In this document: piece after piece, positions 54,822 to 63,547 of the stretch | Position numbering within the stretch: position 1 is the first letter of the stretch | Layout: each line of letters starts with the position of its first letter | NCBI RefSeq assembly: GCF_005484805.1 | Contig: NZ_CP039432.1 | Coordinates: forward strand, 930,001 to 994,000 | Length of the DNA stretch: 64,000 nt | Origin: Rhodococcus sp. SGAir0479 | Lineage (GTDB): Bacteria; Actinomycetota; Actinomycetes; Mycobacteriales; Mycobacteriaceae | Direction of reading: 5' to 3' | Position numbers and translations under genes: made by a program | The notes under the pieces: generated by a model | What the model was told of the DNA's origin: nothing | Seen by the model: only the letters and a program-made list of their open reading frames with translations | The model's database searches: none

Positions 54822-56918
54822 GTGACCGATACGGACCTGATTGCCACGCCCGTTCAAGATTCCCCGGCCGAGGCCGCGGGTGCCCGGGCGGGCAATTCTG
54901 CACAGACCTCCGACGCTGCACCGCGCGAGGGTGCCGTGGCAGCGTCCACCAAGCGCGCCGAGTCCAGGCGTGGAGCCGGACTCTCCGGCATGGTGCTGGC
55001 CGAGCTGCGCTCGCTCGCGGGTGAACTCGGTATCAAGGGCACCTCGGGTATGCGCAAGGGCGATCTGATCGCCGCCATCAAGGAGCGACAGGGCGGCGGC
55101 GCCCCCAAGGCCGCGAACGCCGAGTCGTCGTCCCCGGCCGCCGATGCGCCGGCCGCCGAGCAGGCCCCGCGCAAGGAGCGGACGGCCACCGAGCCCGCCG
55201 CGTCCGAGAGCCAGGACGACGCCACCGCCGAGCAGGCGCCGCGTCGCAGTCGTCAGCGCCGCGGATCCTCCCGCCGGGCCGGTGCTCCGGAGCAGGCCGG
55301 TTCGGACACCGAGACCGCTGCCGCCGACGGCACCTCCGAGGCTCGCACCGCCGAGCCCAAGGAGAAGGACGGGGCCGCGAAGGACGGCGACGCCAAGCAG
55401 GCCGACACCCGCGACCAGAACCGTGACCAGGCCAAGGACCAGCAGTCCGACGACCGTGGTGAGCGTGGCGGCCGGCGCGAGCGTGGTGACCGGGGCGAGC
55501 GGGGCCAGGGCGAGCGCGGTGACCGTGGCGAGCGCGGTGACCGTGGCGAGCGCGGTGACCGTGGCGAGCGCGGTGACCGTGGCGAGCGCGGTGACCGTGG
55601 CGACCGGGGCCAGGGCGGCAACGGTCCGCGCGGCGAGGGCCGCGGGGAGCGCCGCGACGCGGACGACGAAGAGGGCGGCCGCGGTCGCCGGGGGCGTCGC
55701 TTCCGCGAGCGTCGCCGTGGACGTGACCGTGGCGAAGGCGGCGAGGGTCGCGAGCCCGAGATCCGCGAGGACGACGTCCTGCAGCCGGTCGCCGGCATCC
55801 TCGACGTACTGGACAACTACGCGTTCGTCCGCACGTCCGGATACCTGGCCGGCCCGAACGACGTGTACGTGTCGATGAACCTGATCCGCAAGAACGGTCT
55901 GCGCCGCGGCGACGCCATCACCGGTGCCGTCCGCGTCGCCCGCGAGGGTGAGCAGAGCAACCAGCGGCAGAAGTTCAACCCGCTGGTGCGTCTCGACACC
56001 GTCAACGGGCACGAGCCCGAGGCGGCGCGCAAGCGCCCCGAGTTCAACAAGCTGACGCCGCTGTACCCGAACCAGCGTCTGCGCCTCGAGACCACGCCGA
56101 ACATCCTGACGACCCGCGTGATCGACCTGATCATGCCGATCGGCAAAGGGCAGCGTGCGCTCATCGTGTCGCCGCCGAAGGCCGGTAAGACGACGGTCCT
56201 GCAGGACATCGCGAACGCGATCTCGGTGAACAACCCCGAGTGCTACCTGATGGTCGTCCTCGTGGACGAGCGTCCGGAAGAGGTCACCGACATGCAGCGT
56301 TCGGTGAACGGCGAGGTCATCGCCTCGACGTTCGACCGCCCGCCGTCAGATCACACGTCGGTCGCCGAACTCGCGATCGAGCGGGCCAAGCGCCTGGTCG
56401 AGCAGGGCCGCGACGTCGTCGTGCTGCTCGACTCGATCACCCGTCTCGGCCGCGCGTACAACAACTCGTCGCCGGCGTCCGGACGCATCCTGTCCGGTGG
56501 TGTCGACTCGACCGCGCTGTACCCGCCGAAGCGTTTCCTCGGTGCCGCGCGCAACATCGAGAACGGCGGGTCGCTGACGATCATCGCGACCGCGATGGTC
56601 GAGACCGGCTCCACCGGCGACACCGTGATCTTCGAGGAGTTCAAGGGCACCGGCAACGCCGAGCTCAAGCTCGATCGCAAGATCGCGGAGCGTCGTGTGT
56701 TCCCGGCGGTCGACGTCAACCCGTCGGGCACCCGCAAGGACGAGCTCCTGATGAGCCCCGACGAGTTCGCCGTCGTGCACAAGCTGCGGCGCGTGCTCTC
56801 CGGGCTGGATTCGCATCAGGCGATCGACCTGCTGATCGACCGCCTCAAGAAGAGCAAGAGCAACGTCGAGTTCCTGCTGCAGGTCTCGAAGACCGCTCCG
56901 GGCGCGCTCGAGGACTGA
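54822..56918 (+). CDS. rho: Transcription termination factor Rho
   Basis: This 698-residue RNA-dependent helicase ends transcription. The Rho_N region (about residues 55-95, GMVLAELRSLAGELGIKGTSGMRKGDLIAAIKE, read in parts) is followed by a long disordered insert (about 95-310). That insert carries the GDRGER repeats and is typical of actinobacterial Rho. The RNA-binding domain comes next, then the ATPase with Walker A PPKAGKTTVLQDIA, Walker B RDVVVLLDSITR and the Q/R loops (SGGVDSTALYPPKR). The GTG at 54822 has AAGGAAAGGA upstream. In-frame sequence further upstream is leader. Confidence 0.96.
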   Translation: MTDTDLIATPVQDSPAEAAGARAGNSAQTSDAAPREGAVAASTKRAESRRGAGLSGMVLAELRSLAGELGIKGTSGMRKGDLIAAIKERQGGGAPKAANAESSSPAADAPAAEQAPRKERTATEPAASESQDDATAEQAPRRSRQRRGSSRRAGAPEQAGSDTETAAADGTSEARTAEPKEKDGAAKDGDAKQADTRDQNRDQAKDQQSDDRGERGGRRERGDRGERGQGERGDRGERGDRGERGDRGERGDRGERGDRGDRGQGGNGPRGEGRGERRDADDEEGGRGRRGRRFRERRRGRDRGEGGEGREPEIREDDVLQPVAGILDVLDNYAFVRTSGYLAGPNDVYVSMNLIRKNGLRRGDAITGAVRVAREGEQSNQRQKFNPLVRLDTVNGHEPEAARKRPEFNKLTPLYPNQRLRLETTPNILTTRVIDLIMPIGKGQRALIVSPPKAGKTTVLQDIANAISVNNPECYLMVVLVDERPEEVTDMQRSVNGEVIASTFDRPPSDHTSVAELAIERAKRLVEQGRDVVVLLDSITRLGRAYNNSSPASGRILSGGVDSTALYPPKRFLGAARNIENGGSLTIIATAMVETGSTGDTVIFEEFKGTGNAELKLDRKIAERRVFPAVDVNPSGTRKDELLMSPDEFAVVHKLRRVLSGLDSHQAIDLLIDRLKKSKSNVEFLLQVSKTAPGALED
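55512..55601 (+). repeat. Five perfect 18-bp tandem repeats inside rho
   Basis: GAGCGCGGTGACCGTGGC is repeated five times without change, encoding (ERGDRG)5 in the disordered RNA-binding insert. Degenerate copies flank it. Such perfect repeats are prone to copy-number change. Confidence 0.9.
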
Positions 56919-56924
56919 CGTCGC

Positions 56925-56958
56925 CGACACCGGGCGGGAATCAACTCGCCCGGTGTCG
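56925..56958 (+). terminator. rho terminator hairpin
   Basis: CGACACCGGGCG / CGCCCGGTGTCG, a perfect 12-bp stem with a 10-nt loop, starts 6 bp after the rho stop codon. Confidence 0.8.
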
Positions 56959-56985
56959 TGTTGACAGGATCGCGTCGCCGAGATT

Positions 56986-57035
56986 GTCGACCGGATCGCA
57001 CCGCGATCGTGTCGACGAGATCGCACCGCGATCGT
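56986..57035. repeat. 25-bp tandem duplication upstream of rpmE
   Basis: Two adjacent 25-bp units each consist of GTCGAC plus two variable bases and GATCGCACCGCGATCGT. Within each, GATCGC-ACC-GCGATC is a palindrome. They lie 116 bp before the rpmE start, in the promoter region. The remainder of the gap 56959-57150 has no gene; TTGACA at 56961 and CAGAAT at 57061 are promoter-like hexamers but are not spaced with each other. Confidence 0.7.
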
Positions 57036-57150
57036 TTAGGAGAAAGCGCCGGCGATCTGGCAGAATGATCGACCGCGTGACAACTATGTCCGGTTCCGGT
57101 TCACGGCCTCGAGTGGCGAGGTCGACCCGGCGGCCATCGAAAGGGACACC

Positions 57151-57384
57151 ATGAAGGCTGGAATTCACCCCGAGTACGTTGCGACGACCGTCGTGTGCGG
57201 TTGCGGCAACACGTTCGAGACCCACAGCACCGCTCAGAGCGGACGGATCAACGTCGAAGTTTGCTCGCAGTGCCACCCGTTCTACACCGGTAAGCAGAAG
57301 ATTCTGGACACCGGCGGACGCGTTGCTCGCTTCGAGGCGCGCTACGGCAAGCGTGCTCCGAAGAAGGCCGCTGCCGACCAGTAG
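57151..57384 (+). CDS. rpmE: 50S ribosomal protein L31, zinc-binding type
   Basis: This 77-residue ribosomal protein has [20 protein letters not shown] at the start. The zinc ligands Cys16, Cys18, Cys38 and Cys41 are all present, so this is the zinc-containing C+ form. [20 protein letters not shown] completes the family signature. It lies between rho and prfA, as in other actinomycetes. AAAGGG lies 8 nt upstream of the ATG. Confidence 0.96.
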   Translation: MKAGIHPEYVATTVVCGCGNTFETHSTAQSGRINVEVCSQCHPFYTGKQKILDTGGRVARFEARYGKRAPKKAAADQ

Positions 57385-57390
57385 CTGCCC

Positions 57391-57438
57391 CGCCGACGCC
57401 CGTCCTGCGAAATCTGCAGGCCGGGCGTCGGCGTTTTT
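57391..57438 (+). terminator. Intrinsic terminator with T-run after rpmE
   Basis: CGCCGACGCCCG / CGGGCGTCGGCG (12 bp) with an inner CCTGC/GCAGG stem is followed directly by TTTTT (57434-57438). It is the clearest classical terminator in the window. Confidence 0.92.
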
Positions 57439-57482
57439 GTGGCCCGTTCCGGGCCGCAGCGCCGTCCCCGATCCCGCGTTTT

Positions 57483-57529
57483 GCGCACTTGCCGCGGTTC
57501 GGAGGCCTCGACAACACCGACAAGTGCGC
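57483..57529 (+). repeat. Inverted repeat in the prfA leader
   Basis: GCGCACTTG (57483-57491) and CAAGTGCGC (57521-57529) are a perfect 9-bp inverted repeat with a 29-nt loop, 25 bp before the prfA start. It may be a leader hairpin or an operator. Confidence 0.5.
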
Positions 57530-57553
57530 GAATCGCGAAAGCAGGAGCGAACC

Positions 57554-58633
57554 ATGGCAGGGACGACGAAGCCGTCGGCGATCGACGACATCCTGGCCGA
57601 GCACGCGGGCCTGGAGCAGCAGCTGGCCGATCCGGCGTTGCACAACGATCCGGCGGCGGCACGCAAGGCGGGCAAGCGGTTCGCCGAGCTCGCGCCTGTC
57701 ATGGCCACGTACGCCAAGCTCGAGGCCGCTCAGGAGGATCTGGAGGCGGCGCGCGAGCTGGGCGCCGACGATGCCGCCTTCGCCGCCGAGATCCCCGCGC
57801 TCGAGGCGCAGGTGGCCGAGCTCGACAAGACGCTCACCGACCTGCTCGCGCCTCGCGATCCGCACGACGGCGACGACGTCGTGCTCGAGCTCAAGTCCGG
57901 TGAGGGCGGTGAGGAGTCGGCGCTGTTCGCGTCCGACCTCGCACGCATGTACGTCCGCTACGCCGAGCGCGCCGGGTGGCGCGTCGAGATCCTGGACGCG
58001 ACCGTCTCCGACCTCGGCGGTTACAAGGACGCGACGATCTCGATCAAGTCGAAGGGCGACGTCCGTGACGGAGTGTGGTCCCGGCTCAAGTTCGAGGGCG
58101 GCGTCCACCGCGTGCAGCGAGTTCCCGTGACCGAGTCGCAGGGCCGCGTCCACACCTCGGCGGCGGGAGTGCTGATCTACCCCGAGCCGGAGGAAGTCGA
58201 GGAGGTGCAGATCGACGAGTCCGATCTGCGCATCGACGTCTACCGCTCGTCGGGCAAGGGCGGACAGGGCGTCAACACCACCGACTCCGCGGTCCGGATC
58301 ACGCACCTGCCGACCGGTATCGTCGTGACCTGCCAGAACGAGCGCTCGCAGCTGCAGAACAAGGCGCGTGCGATGCAGGTGCTGGCCGCCCGACTGCAGG
58401 CGGCGGCGGAGGAGGCCGCGGACGCGGAGGCGTCGGCCGGCCGCCAGAGCCAGATCCGCACGGTCGACCGTTCCGAGCGCATCCGCACGTACAACTTCCC
58501 CGAGAACCGCATCACCGATCACCGCATCGGGTTCAAGGCGCACAACCTCGACGCCGTGCTCGACGGCGAGATGGGCGCTCTCCTCGACGCGCTGGGGCAG
58601 GCCGACCGTGAGGCCCGTCTCGCGGCCGAATGA
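57554..58633 (+). CDS. prfA: Peptide chain release factor 1
   Basis: This 359-residue factor terminates translation at UAA and UAG. The GGQ loop is [17 protein letters not shown], and the codon-reading motif is PVT in [14 protein letters not shown], where RF1 has PxT. The N-terminal helical PCRF domain and a C-terminal basic tail are complete. It is followed by the methyltransferase gene that modifies the GGQ glutamine. AGGAG lies 8 nt before the ATG. Confidence 0.97.
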   Translation: MAGTTKPSAIDDILAEHAGLEQQLADPALHNDPAAARKAGKRFAELAPVMATYAKLEAAQEDLEAARELGADDAAFAAEIPALEAQVAELDKTLTDLLAPRDPHDGDDVVLELKSGEGGEESALFASDLARMYVRYAERAGWRVEILDATVSDLGGYKDATISIKSKGDVRDGVWSRLKFEGGVHRVQRVPVTESQGRVHTSAAGVLIYPEPEEVEEVQIDESDLRIDVYRSSGKGGQGVNTTDSAVRITHLPTGIVVTCQNERSQLQNKARAMQVLAARLQAAAEEAADAEASAGRQSQIRTVDRSERIRTYNFPENRITDHRIGFKAHNLDAVLDGEMGALLDALGQADREARLAAE

Positions 58634-58710
58634 GGACCGGGACGGCCTGAGGCCGGTCGCGTGGCACCTGTCCGTGCCGTGTCGATGACCGGCGTGGCAG
58701 TCTGTATCGC

Positions 58711-59604
58711 GTGAGTCGACAACCTCTCCGCCTGGCCATCATCGACGCCGCCGCCGAGTTGGAACGGGCGGGGGTTCCCTCCGCCCGCGTGGACGCCGAG
58801 TTGCTCGCCGCCCACCTCCTGGGAGTCGAACGCACCCGGCTCGGGCTCGTGCCGCTCGTCGATCCGGCCGTGATCGACGAGTACCGGGCGCTGGTTGCGC
58901 GCCGCGCCGAGCGAGTTCCGTTGCAGCACATCGTCGGTTCCACCGCGATGGGCAACGTCACGCTCGAGGTGGGGCCCGGTGTGTTCGTGCCGCGTCCCGA
59001 GACCGAGTTGCTGCTCGCGTGGGCGTTGGCGCACCTGGAGGCCTCGGGCCTACGCGCCCCCGTCGTGCTGGACCTGTGCACCGGTTCGGGAGCGCTGGCG
59101 CTCGCCATCGCGCACGCACGTCCGGACGCGGCGGTGCATGCCGTCGAACTCGAGCCGCAGGCGCTCGCGTGGGCCCGCCGGAACGCGGACCGTCGCCGCG
59201 AGGCGGGGGACACCCCGATCACACTGGTGCGGGGCGACGTCACCGACCGCGGCCTGCTCACCGACCTCGAGGGCGCGGTCGACCTGGTCGTCTCCAACCC
59301 GCCGTACATCCCGGAGGGCGCGGTACTCGAGCCCGAGGTCGGCGAGCACGATCCGCACTCGGCACTGTTCGGTGGTGCCGACGGACTGTCGGTGATCAAA
59401 CCGATGATCAACAACATCGCGCGGTGGCTGCGGATCGGGGGAGCGGTCGGCGTCGAGCACGACGACACCAACGGCGGCCAGGTCGCCGAGCTGTTCCGGG
59501 CCCGTCGGGTCTTCGATCACGTCGCCGAGCACCCGGACCTCGCGGGCCGCCCGCGCTTCGTCGTCGCCGAACGCGTCGCGACCGAGACGGAGGCGGCACG
59601 ATGA
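58711..59604 (+). CDS. prmC: Release factor glutamine methyltransferase
   Basis: This 297-residue SAM-dependent enzyme methylates the Gln of the GGQ motif in RF1 and RF2. It has a helical N-terminal domain (1-85), the SAM loop VLDLCTGSGALALAIAH, the catalytic NPPY in VSNPPYIPEGA and LFGGADGLSVIKPMI. The start is a GTG at 58711. It is the usual neighbour of prfA. Confidence 0.95.
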   Translation: MSRQPLRLAIIDAAAELERAGVPSARVDAELLAAHLLGVERTRLGLVPLVDPAVIDEYRALVARRAERVPLQHIVGSTAMGNVTLEVGPGVFVPRPETELLLAWALAHLEASGLRAPVVLDLCTGSGALALAIAHARPDAAVHAVELEPQALAWARRNADRRREAGDTPITLVRGDVTDRGLLTDLEGAVDLVVSNPPYIPEGAVLEPEVGEHDPHSALFGGADGLSVIKPMINNIARWLRIGGAVGVEHDDTNGGQVAELFRARRVFDHVAEHPDLAGRPRFVVAERVATETEAAR

Positions 59605-59637
59605 CGGCGGCACCGACGCGGGTGAAAGGATAGGGGA

Positions 59638-60300
59638 GTGAGCACTGTCTACGACTGCAAGGATCCCGGCAACCGCGAAGCAGGCCTGACCGCCGCGAAG
59701 AACTCGCTCAAGGCCGGTCGCCTCGTCGTTCTCCCCACCGACACCGTCTACGGGCTGGGCGCCGACGCCTTCGACGGTGAGGCCGTCGCCAGCCTGCTGC
59801 GCGCCAAGGGCCGCGGCCGCGACATGCCGGTGCCGGTGCTGGTCGGGTCGTGGACCACGATCGACGGGCTCGTGTACTCGGTGCGTCCGCAGGCCCGCGA
59901 TCTGATCAAGGCGTTCTGGCCCGGTGGCCTCAGTATCGTTGTGCAGCAAGCTCCCTCACTCGCGTGGGACCTCGGTGACAGCCGCGGCACCGTGATGCTG
60001 CGGATGCCGTTGCACCCGGTCGCGCTCGAACTGCTGCGCGAGGTCGGCCCGATGGCGGTGTCGAGCGCCAACATCTCCGGCCGCCCCCCGGCGACCACGG
60101 TCGACGAGGCCCGGGACCAGCTCGGCGGCGCCGCCAGCGTCTACCTCGACGGTGGTCCGGCCACCCATGCGGTCGCGTCCACGATCGTCGACCTCACCGC
60201 GGACGAGCCGCGCATCCTCCGGGACGGTGCCGTCCCGGCGGCCGACGTCGCCGAGGTGCTCGGAACGACCGTCGAGACCCTCCTGCGGGCGGGGGCGTGA
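59638..60300 (+). CDS. tsaC: L-threonylcarbamoyladenylate synthase
   Basis: This 220-residue YrdC/Sua5-fold enzyme makes threonylcarbamoyl-AMP for the t6A37 modification of tRNAs. LVVLPTDTVYGLGADAFDGEAV (N-terminal ATP/Thr region), the Lys-rich KGRGRDMPVPVLVG and MLRMPLHPVALELLREVGPMAVSSANISG are diagnostic. It lacks the C-terminal Sua5 domain, so it is the short type. The start is a GTG at 59638 with AGGGGA upstream. Confidence 0.95.
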   Translation: MSTVYDCKDPGNREAGLTAAKNSLKAGRLVVLPTDTVYGLGADAFDGEAVASLLRAKGRGRDMPVPVLVGSWTTIDGLVYSVRPQARDLIKAFWPGGLSIVVQQAPSLAWDLGDSRGTVMLRMPLHPVALELLREVGPMAVSSANISGRPPATTVDEARDQLGGAASVYLDGGPATHAVASTIVDLTADEPRILRDGAVPAADVAEVLGTTVETLLRAGA

Positions 60301-60365
60301 CCGGTGAGCGGACTCGTCGTCGGTAGGTCCCGTTCGCGGGCGGACGTGCCGGTAGCGTCGTCGAG

Positions 60366-61547
60366 GTGAGTTCTGCGGATACGGCGTTGCTGGCGCTCGC
60401 CCAGGAAGGAAGCAACGGGGCGGGTGTGCCGCTGCGCGAGCTGCTCCTGGTACTTCTCACCGCCGCGGTCGTGACCTTCCTCGGCACCGGCGCCGTCCGA
60501 CTGATCGCGCTCCGGTTCGGTGCGGTGGCGATCCCACGCGATCGTGACGTCCACGTCCAGCCCACCCCGCGTCTCGGCGGCGTGGGGATGTACCTGGGCA
60601 TGCTGGTGGCGCTGCTGTTCGCCGGGCAGCTTCCGGCCCTGACGCGGGGCTTCGAGTTCTCCAGTGACATCACGGCCGTGCTGGTCGCGGGCTTCGTGAT
60701 CGTCCTGGTGGGGATCATCGACGACCGCTGGGGACTGGATGCGCTCACCAAGTTCGTCGGTCAGGTCACGGCCGCGGGAATCCTCGCGGTCATGGGCGTC
60801 AGTTGGTACATCATCTACCAACCGTTCGGTGACACCACGGTGATCCTGGACCAGCTCCAGGCCGGTCTCGTCACCGTCGCGGTCGCGGTCGTCATGATCA
60901 ACGCGATGAACTTCGTCGACGGACTCGACGGGCTCGCCGCCGGGCTGGGACTGATCGCGTCCCTGGCGATCTGCGCGTTCTCGGTGGGGCTGCTGCACGA
61001 CCAGGGCGGCGACGTGAGCGCCTACCCGCCCGCGATGATCGCGGCCGCGCTCGCCGGCGCGTGCCTGGGATTTCTCCCACACAACTTCCAGCCGGCCCGC
61101 ATCTTCATGGGCGACTCCGGTTCGATGCTGATCGGTCTCACGCTCGCTGCCGTGTCGACCAGTGCGTCGGGGCGGATCAGCTTGAGCGCGTACGGCTCCC
61201 GCGATCTGCTCGGTCTGCTTTCGCCGCTGCTGCTGGTGGGTGCGGTCATGTTCATCCCGATCCTCGACCTGCTGTTGGCGATCGTGCGCCGGACCCGCGC
61301 CGGCGTGAGCCCCTTCAGCCCCGACAAGATGCACCTGCATCATCGGCTGCTGCAGATCGGCCACTCCCACCGCCGCGTGGTGCTGCTGATCTACTTGTGG
61401 GTCGCGATCCTCGCGTTCGGTGCCGTCGGGTCGGCGATCATCGACCGCCGGGTCGTGGTGCTGCTCGTCGCCGGCGGTCTGGTCTTCGCCCTCGTCGTCA
61501 CGGCGGTGCCGTCGTGGCGCGGGCTGCAGGAGGACCGGCGCCGGTAG
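60366..61547 (+). CDS. wecA: Polyprenyl-phosphate GlcNAc-1-phosphate transferase (WecA/Rfe type)
   Basis: This 393-residue integral membrane enzyme starts cell-wall arabinogalactan linker synthesis by moving GlcNAc-1-P to decaprenyl phosphate. About eleven helices are predicted. The conserved acidic loops are GIIDDRWGLDALTKF and NFVDGLDGLAAGLG; the C-terminal signature FMGDSGSMLIGLTLA and the His-rich FSPDKMHLHHRLLQIGHSH follow. The start is a GTG at 60366. Its place between tsaC and atpI matches mycobacterial gene order. Confidence 0.93.
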   Translation: MSSADTALLALAQEGSNGAGVPLRELLLVLLTAAVVTFLGTGAVRLIALRFGAVAIPRDRDVHVQPTPRLGGVGMYLGMLVALLFAGQLPALTRGFEFSSDITAVLVAGFVIVLVGIIDDRWGLDALTKFVGQVTAAGILAVMGVSWYIIYQPFGDTTVILDQLQAGLVTVAVAVVMINAMNFVDGLDGLAAGLGLIASLAICAFSVGLLHDQGGDVSAYPPAMIAAALAGACLGFLPHNFQPARIFMGDSGSMLIGLTLAAVSTSASGRISLSAYGSRDLLGLLSPLLLVGAVMFIPILDLLLAIVRRTRAGVSPFSPDKMHLHHRLLQIGHSHRRVVLLIYLWVAILAFGAVGSAIIDRRVVVLLVAGGLVFALVVTAVPSWRGLQEDRRR

Positions 61548-61596
61548 CGGAGGCACGGCAGCCGCCCTCTCCCGGCGTTCCTCTAACCTGGGGTGC

Positions 61597-62049
61597 GTGA
61601 CTTCGACCCCAGCGCCGTTCTCCACCGATCCCACCGCAGCTCTCCGCCGAGGAATCCGCTACGGCGTGCTCGGCCTGCTCGTCCTCGCTGTCGGCGGCGC
61701 GATCGTCGCGAGCCTGTTCGCCGGCACCGCGGGACTGTGGGGCGCTCTGATCGGGGCCGCCGTGGGCGGCGGATTCATCCTGTGCACCGCGCTGGCGGTG
61801 CTGCTGACGGCCAAGTTGCCCGCGGTCACCGCCGGTGCGGTCCTGCTGGGCAGCTGGCTGCTGAAGATGATCCTGGCCATCGTGGTGCTGGCCCTCCTCG
61901 ACCCTCTCGATTTCTACAATCGTGAGGCGATGGTGATCGTCATCGTGATGTCGCTCGTCGTGGTGCTCGGTGCCGAGACGTACGGCGTCGTGCAGACGCG
62001 GGTGCCGTACGTGACTCCGGAGGCGGAAGGGGACCGTGGGACCAACTGA
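61597..62049 (+). CDS. atpI: AtpI-like ATP synthase accessory membrane protein
   Basis: This 150-residue protein has four hydrophobic segments at about 24-44, 48-70, 76-98 and 108-128. It lies immediately upstream of atpB, the position of AtpI, a factor for c-ring assembly or ion supply. Sequence conservation is low in this family, so the name rests mainly on topology and place. The start is a GTG at 61597, with no strong ribosome binding site. Confidence 0.75.
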   Translation: MTSTPAPFSTDPTAALRRGIRYGVLGLLVLAVGGAIVASLFAGTAGLWGALIGAAVGGGFILCTALAVLLTAKLPAVTAGAVLLGSWLLKMILAIVVLALLDPLDFYNREAMVIVIVMSLVVVLGAETYGVVQTRVPYVTPEAEGDRGTN

Positions 62050-62436
62050 GCACGGTCCGGAGCCGTCCCTGGAACCGGTTGCAGGTTTCCGGGGACCCCG
62101 TCTACACAACGTCGTAGATGTCTTGATAGTCTCTGGGCCAAGCGAGTGCGCCGACGACCGGAAAGTCCAGATCACTGGTTGTCCCGGTGGCGCTTGCAGG
62201 CAGCAAGGGCTGTCGGAGTTGCCCGAATTCGAGATTCGGGCGGAGCCGCCCTCGAGTTGCCGAGTCGACGACAGTCGCCGACACCGACAGACGCCAGGAC
62301 CGGTTCGCCCGAGTCTTCAGCTGCTGACGAATAAGCGAGCCGACCTGGTCGACTTGTTAGTTCGTCAATGTCCGATCGAACCGCAGACAGCGATGCCTGC
62401 GGCCGACTACGGGAGAGACCGCTGAGCGTCACCTTC
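62050..62436 (+). promoter_or_regulatory. Gap between atpI and atpB with hairpin and possible promoter
   Basis: This 387-bp stretch has an imperfect hairpin, GTCCCTGGAACC pairing with GGTTTCCGGGGAC at 62065-62096, and a small TCTAC/GTAGA inverted repeat (62101-62118). A -10-like TAGTCT lies at 62127-62132. It may hold a separate promoter for atpB and the rest of the operon with a leader of almost 300 nt. I see no convincing gene in it. Confidence 0.4.
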
Positions 62437-63216
62437 ATGGCCGCGGGTGAATACCATCCGCCGTCACTCGATGATTTCTACCCGCCCGCAGTGCTGTTCG
62501 AGGGCACCCCCTTCGAACTCGACCGTCTGATGCTGATCCGTCTCCTGATGTCGGCAGTGGTTGCACTGTTCTTCATCATCGCGATGCGCAGCCCGAAGAT
62601 CGTTCCGCGCGGTGTCCAGAATGTCGCCGAGTACGCGCTCGATTTCGTTCGGATCAACATCGCGGAGGAGATCCTCGGCAAGGAGCAGGGCAAGCGCTTC
62701 CTGCCGATCATCACGACGATCTTCTTCATCGTGCTGGCAAGCAACGTGGCGAGCATCATTCCTTTCCTGAACATCTCGCCGAACGCGCGAATCGGTATGC
62801 CACTCGTCCTCGCGGCGCTGGCATACATCACGTTCAATTACGTGGGTATCAAGAAGTACGGCTTCTTCAAGTACGTGAAGTCGAGCATCGTCGTCCCCGG
62901 CGTGCCGCCGGCGCTGCACGTGCTGCTGATCCCGATCGAGTTCCTCTCGACGTTCGTGCTCCGGCCGTTCACGCTGATGGTCCGACTCATGGCCAACATG
63001 CTGGCCGGGCACATCCTGCTGGTGCTGTTCTTCGGTGCCACGCAGTACTTCTTCTTCACCTCCGGTGGGTTCCAGGCGATCTTCGGCGTGCCGTCGATCA
63101 TCGCCGGCGTCGCGATGACGTTCTTCGAACTCCTGGTGATCGGCCTGCAGGCTTACGTCTTCGCACTGCTCACCGCGGTGTACATCGACCTGGCCCTGCA
63201 CGCCGACTCTCACTGA
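62437..63216 (+). CDS. atpB: ATP synthase F0 subunit a
   Basis: A 259-residue membrane subunit forming the proton half-channels next to the c-ring. The essential Arg is in FTLMVRLMANMLAGHILL. The last helix (MTFFELLVIGLQAYVFALLTAVYIDLALH) is the family signature. Start choice is unclear: the ATG at 62437 (MAAGEYHPPS) has no ribosome binding site, whereas GGGAG sits 6-8 nt upstream of an in-frame CTG at 62422 (LSVTFMAAGEY), so the true start may be this CTG. An ATG at 62368 is also in frame. Confidence 0.93.
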   Translation: MAAGEYHPPSLDDFYPPAVLFEGTPFELDRLMLIRLLMSAVVALFFIIAMRSPKIVPRGVQNVAEYALDFVRINIAEEILGKEQGKRFLPIITTIFFIVLASNVASIIPFLNISPNARIGMPLVLAALAYITFNYVGIKKYGFFKYVKSSIVVPGVPPALHVLLIPIEFLSTFVLRPFTLMVRLMANMLAGHILLVLFFGATQYFFFTSGGFQAIFGVPSIIAGVAMTFFELLVIGLQAYVFALLTAVYIDLALHADSH

Positions 63217-63238
63217 CCACTCACATCGATAGACCTGA

Positions 63239-63538
<300 letters not shown>

Positions 63539-63547
63539 GAACACACC

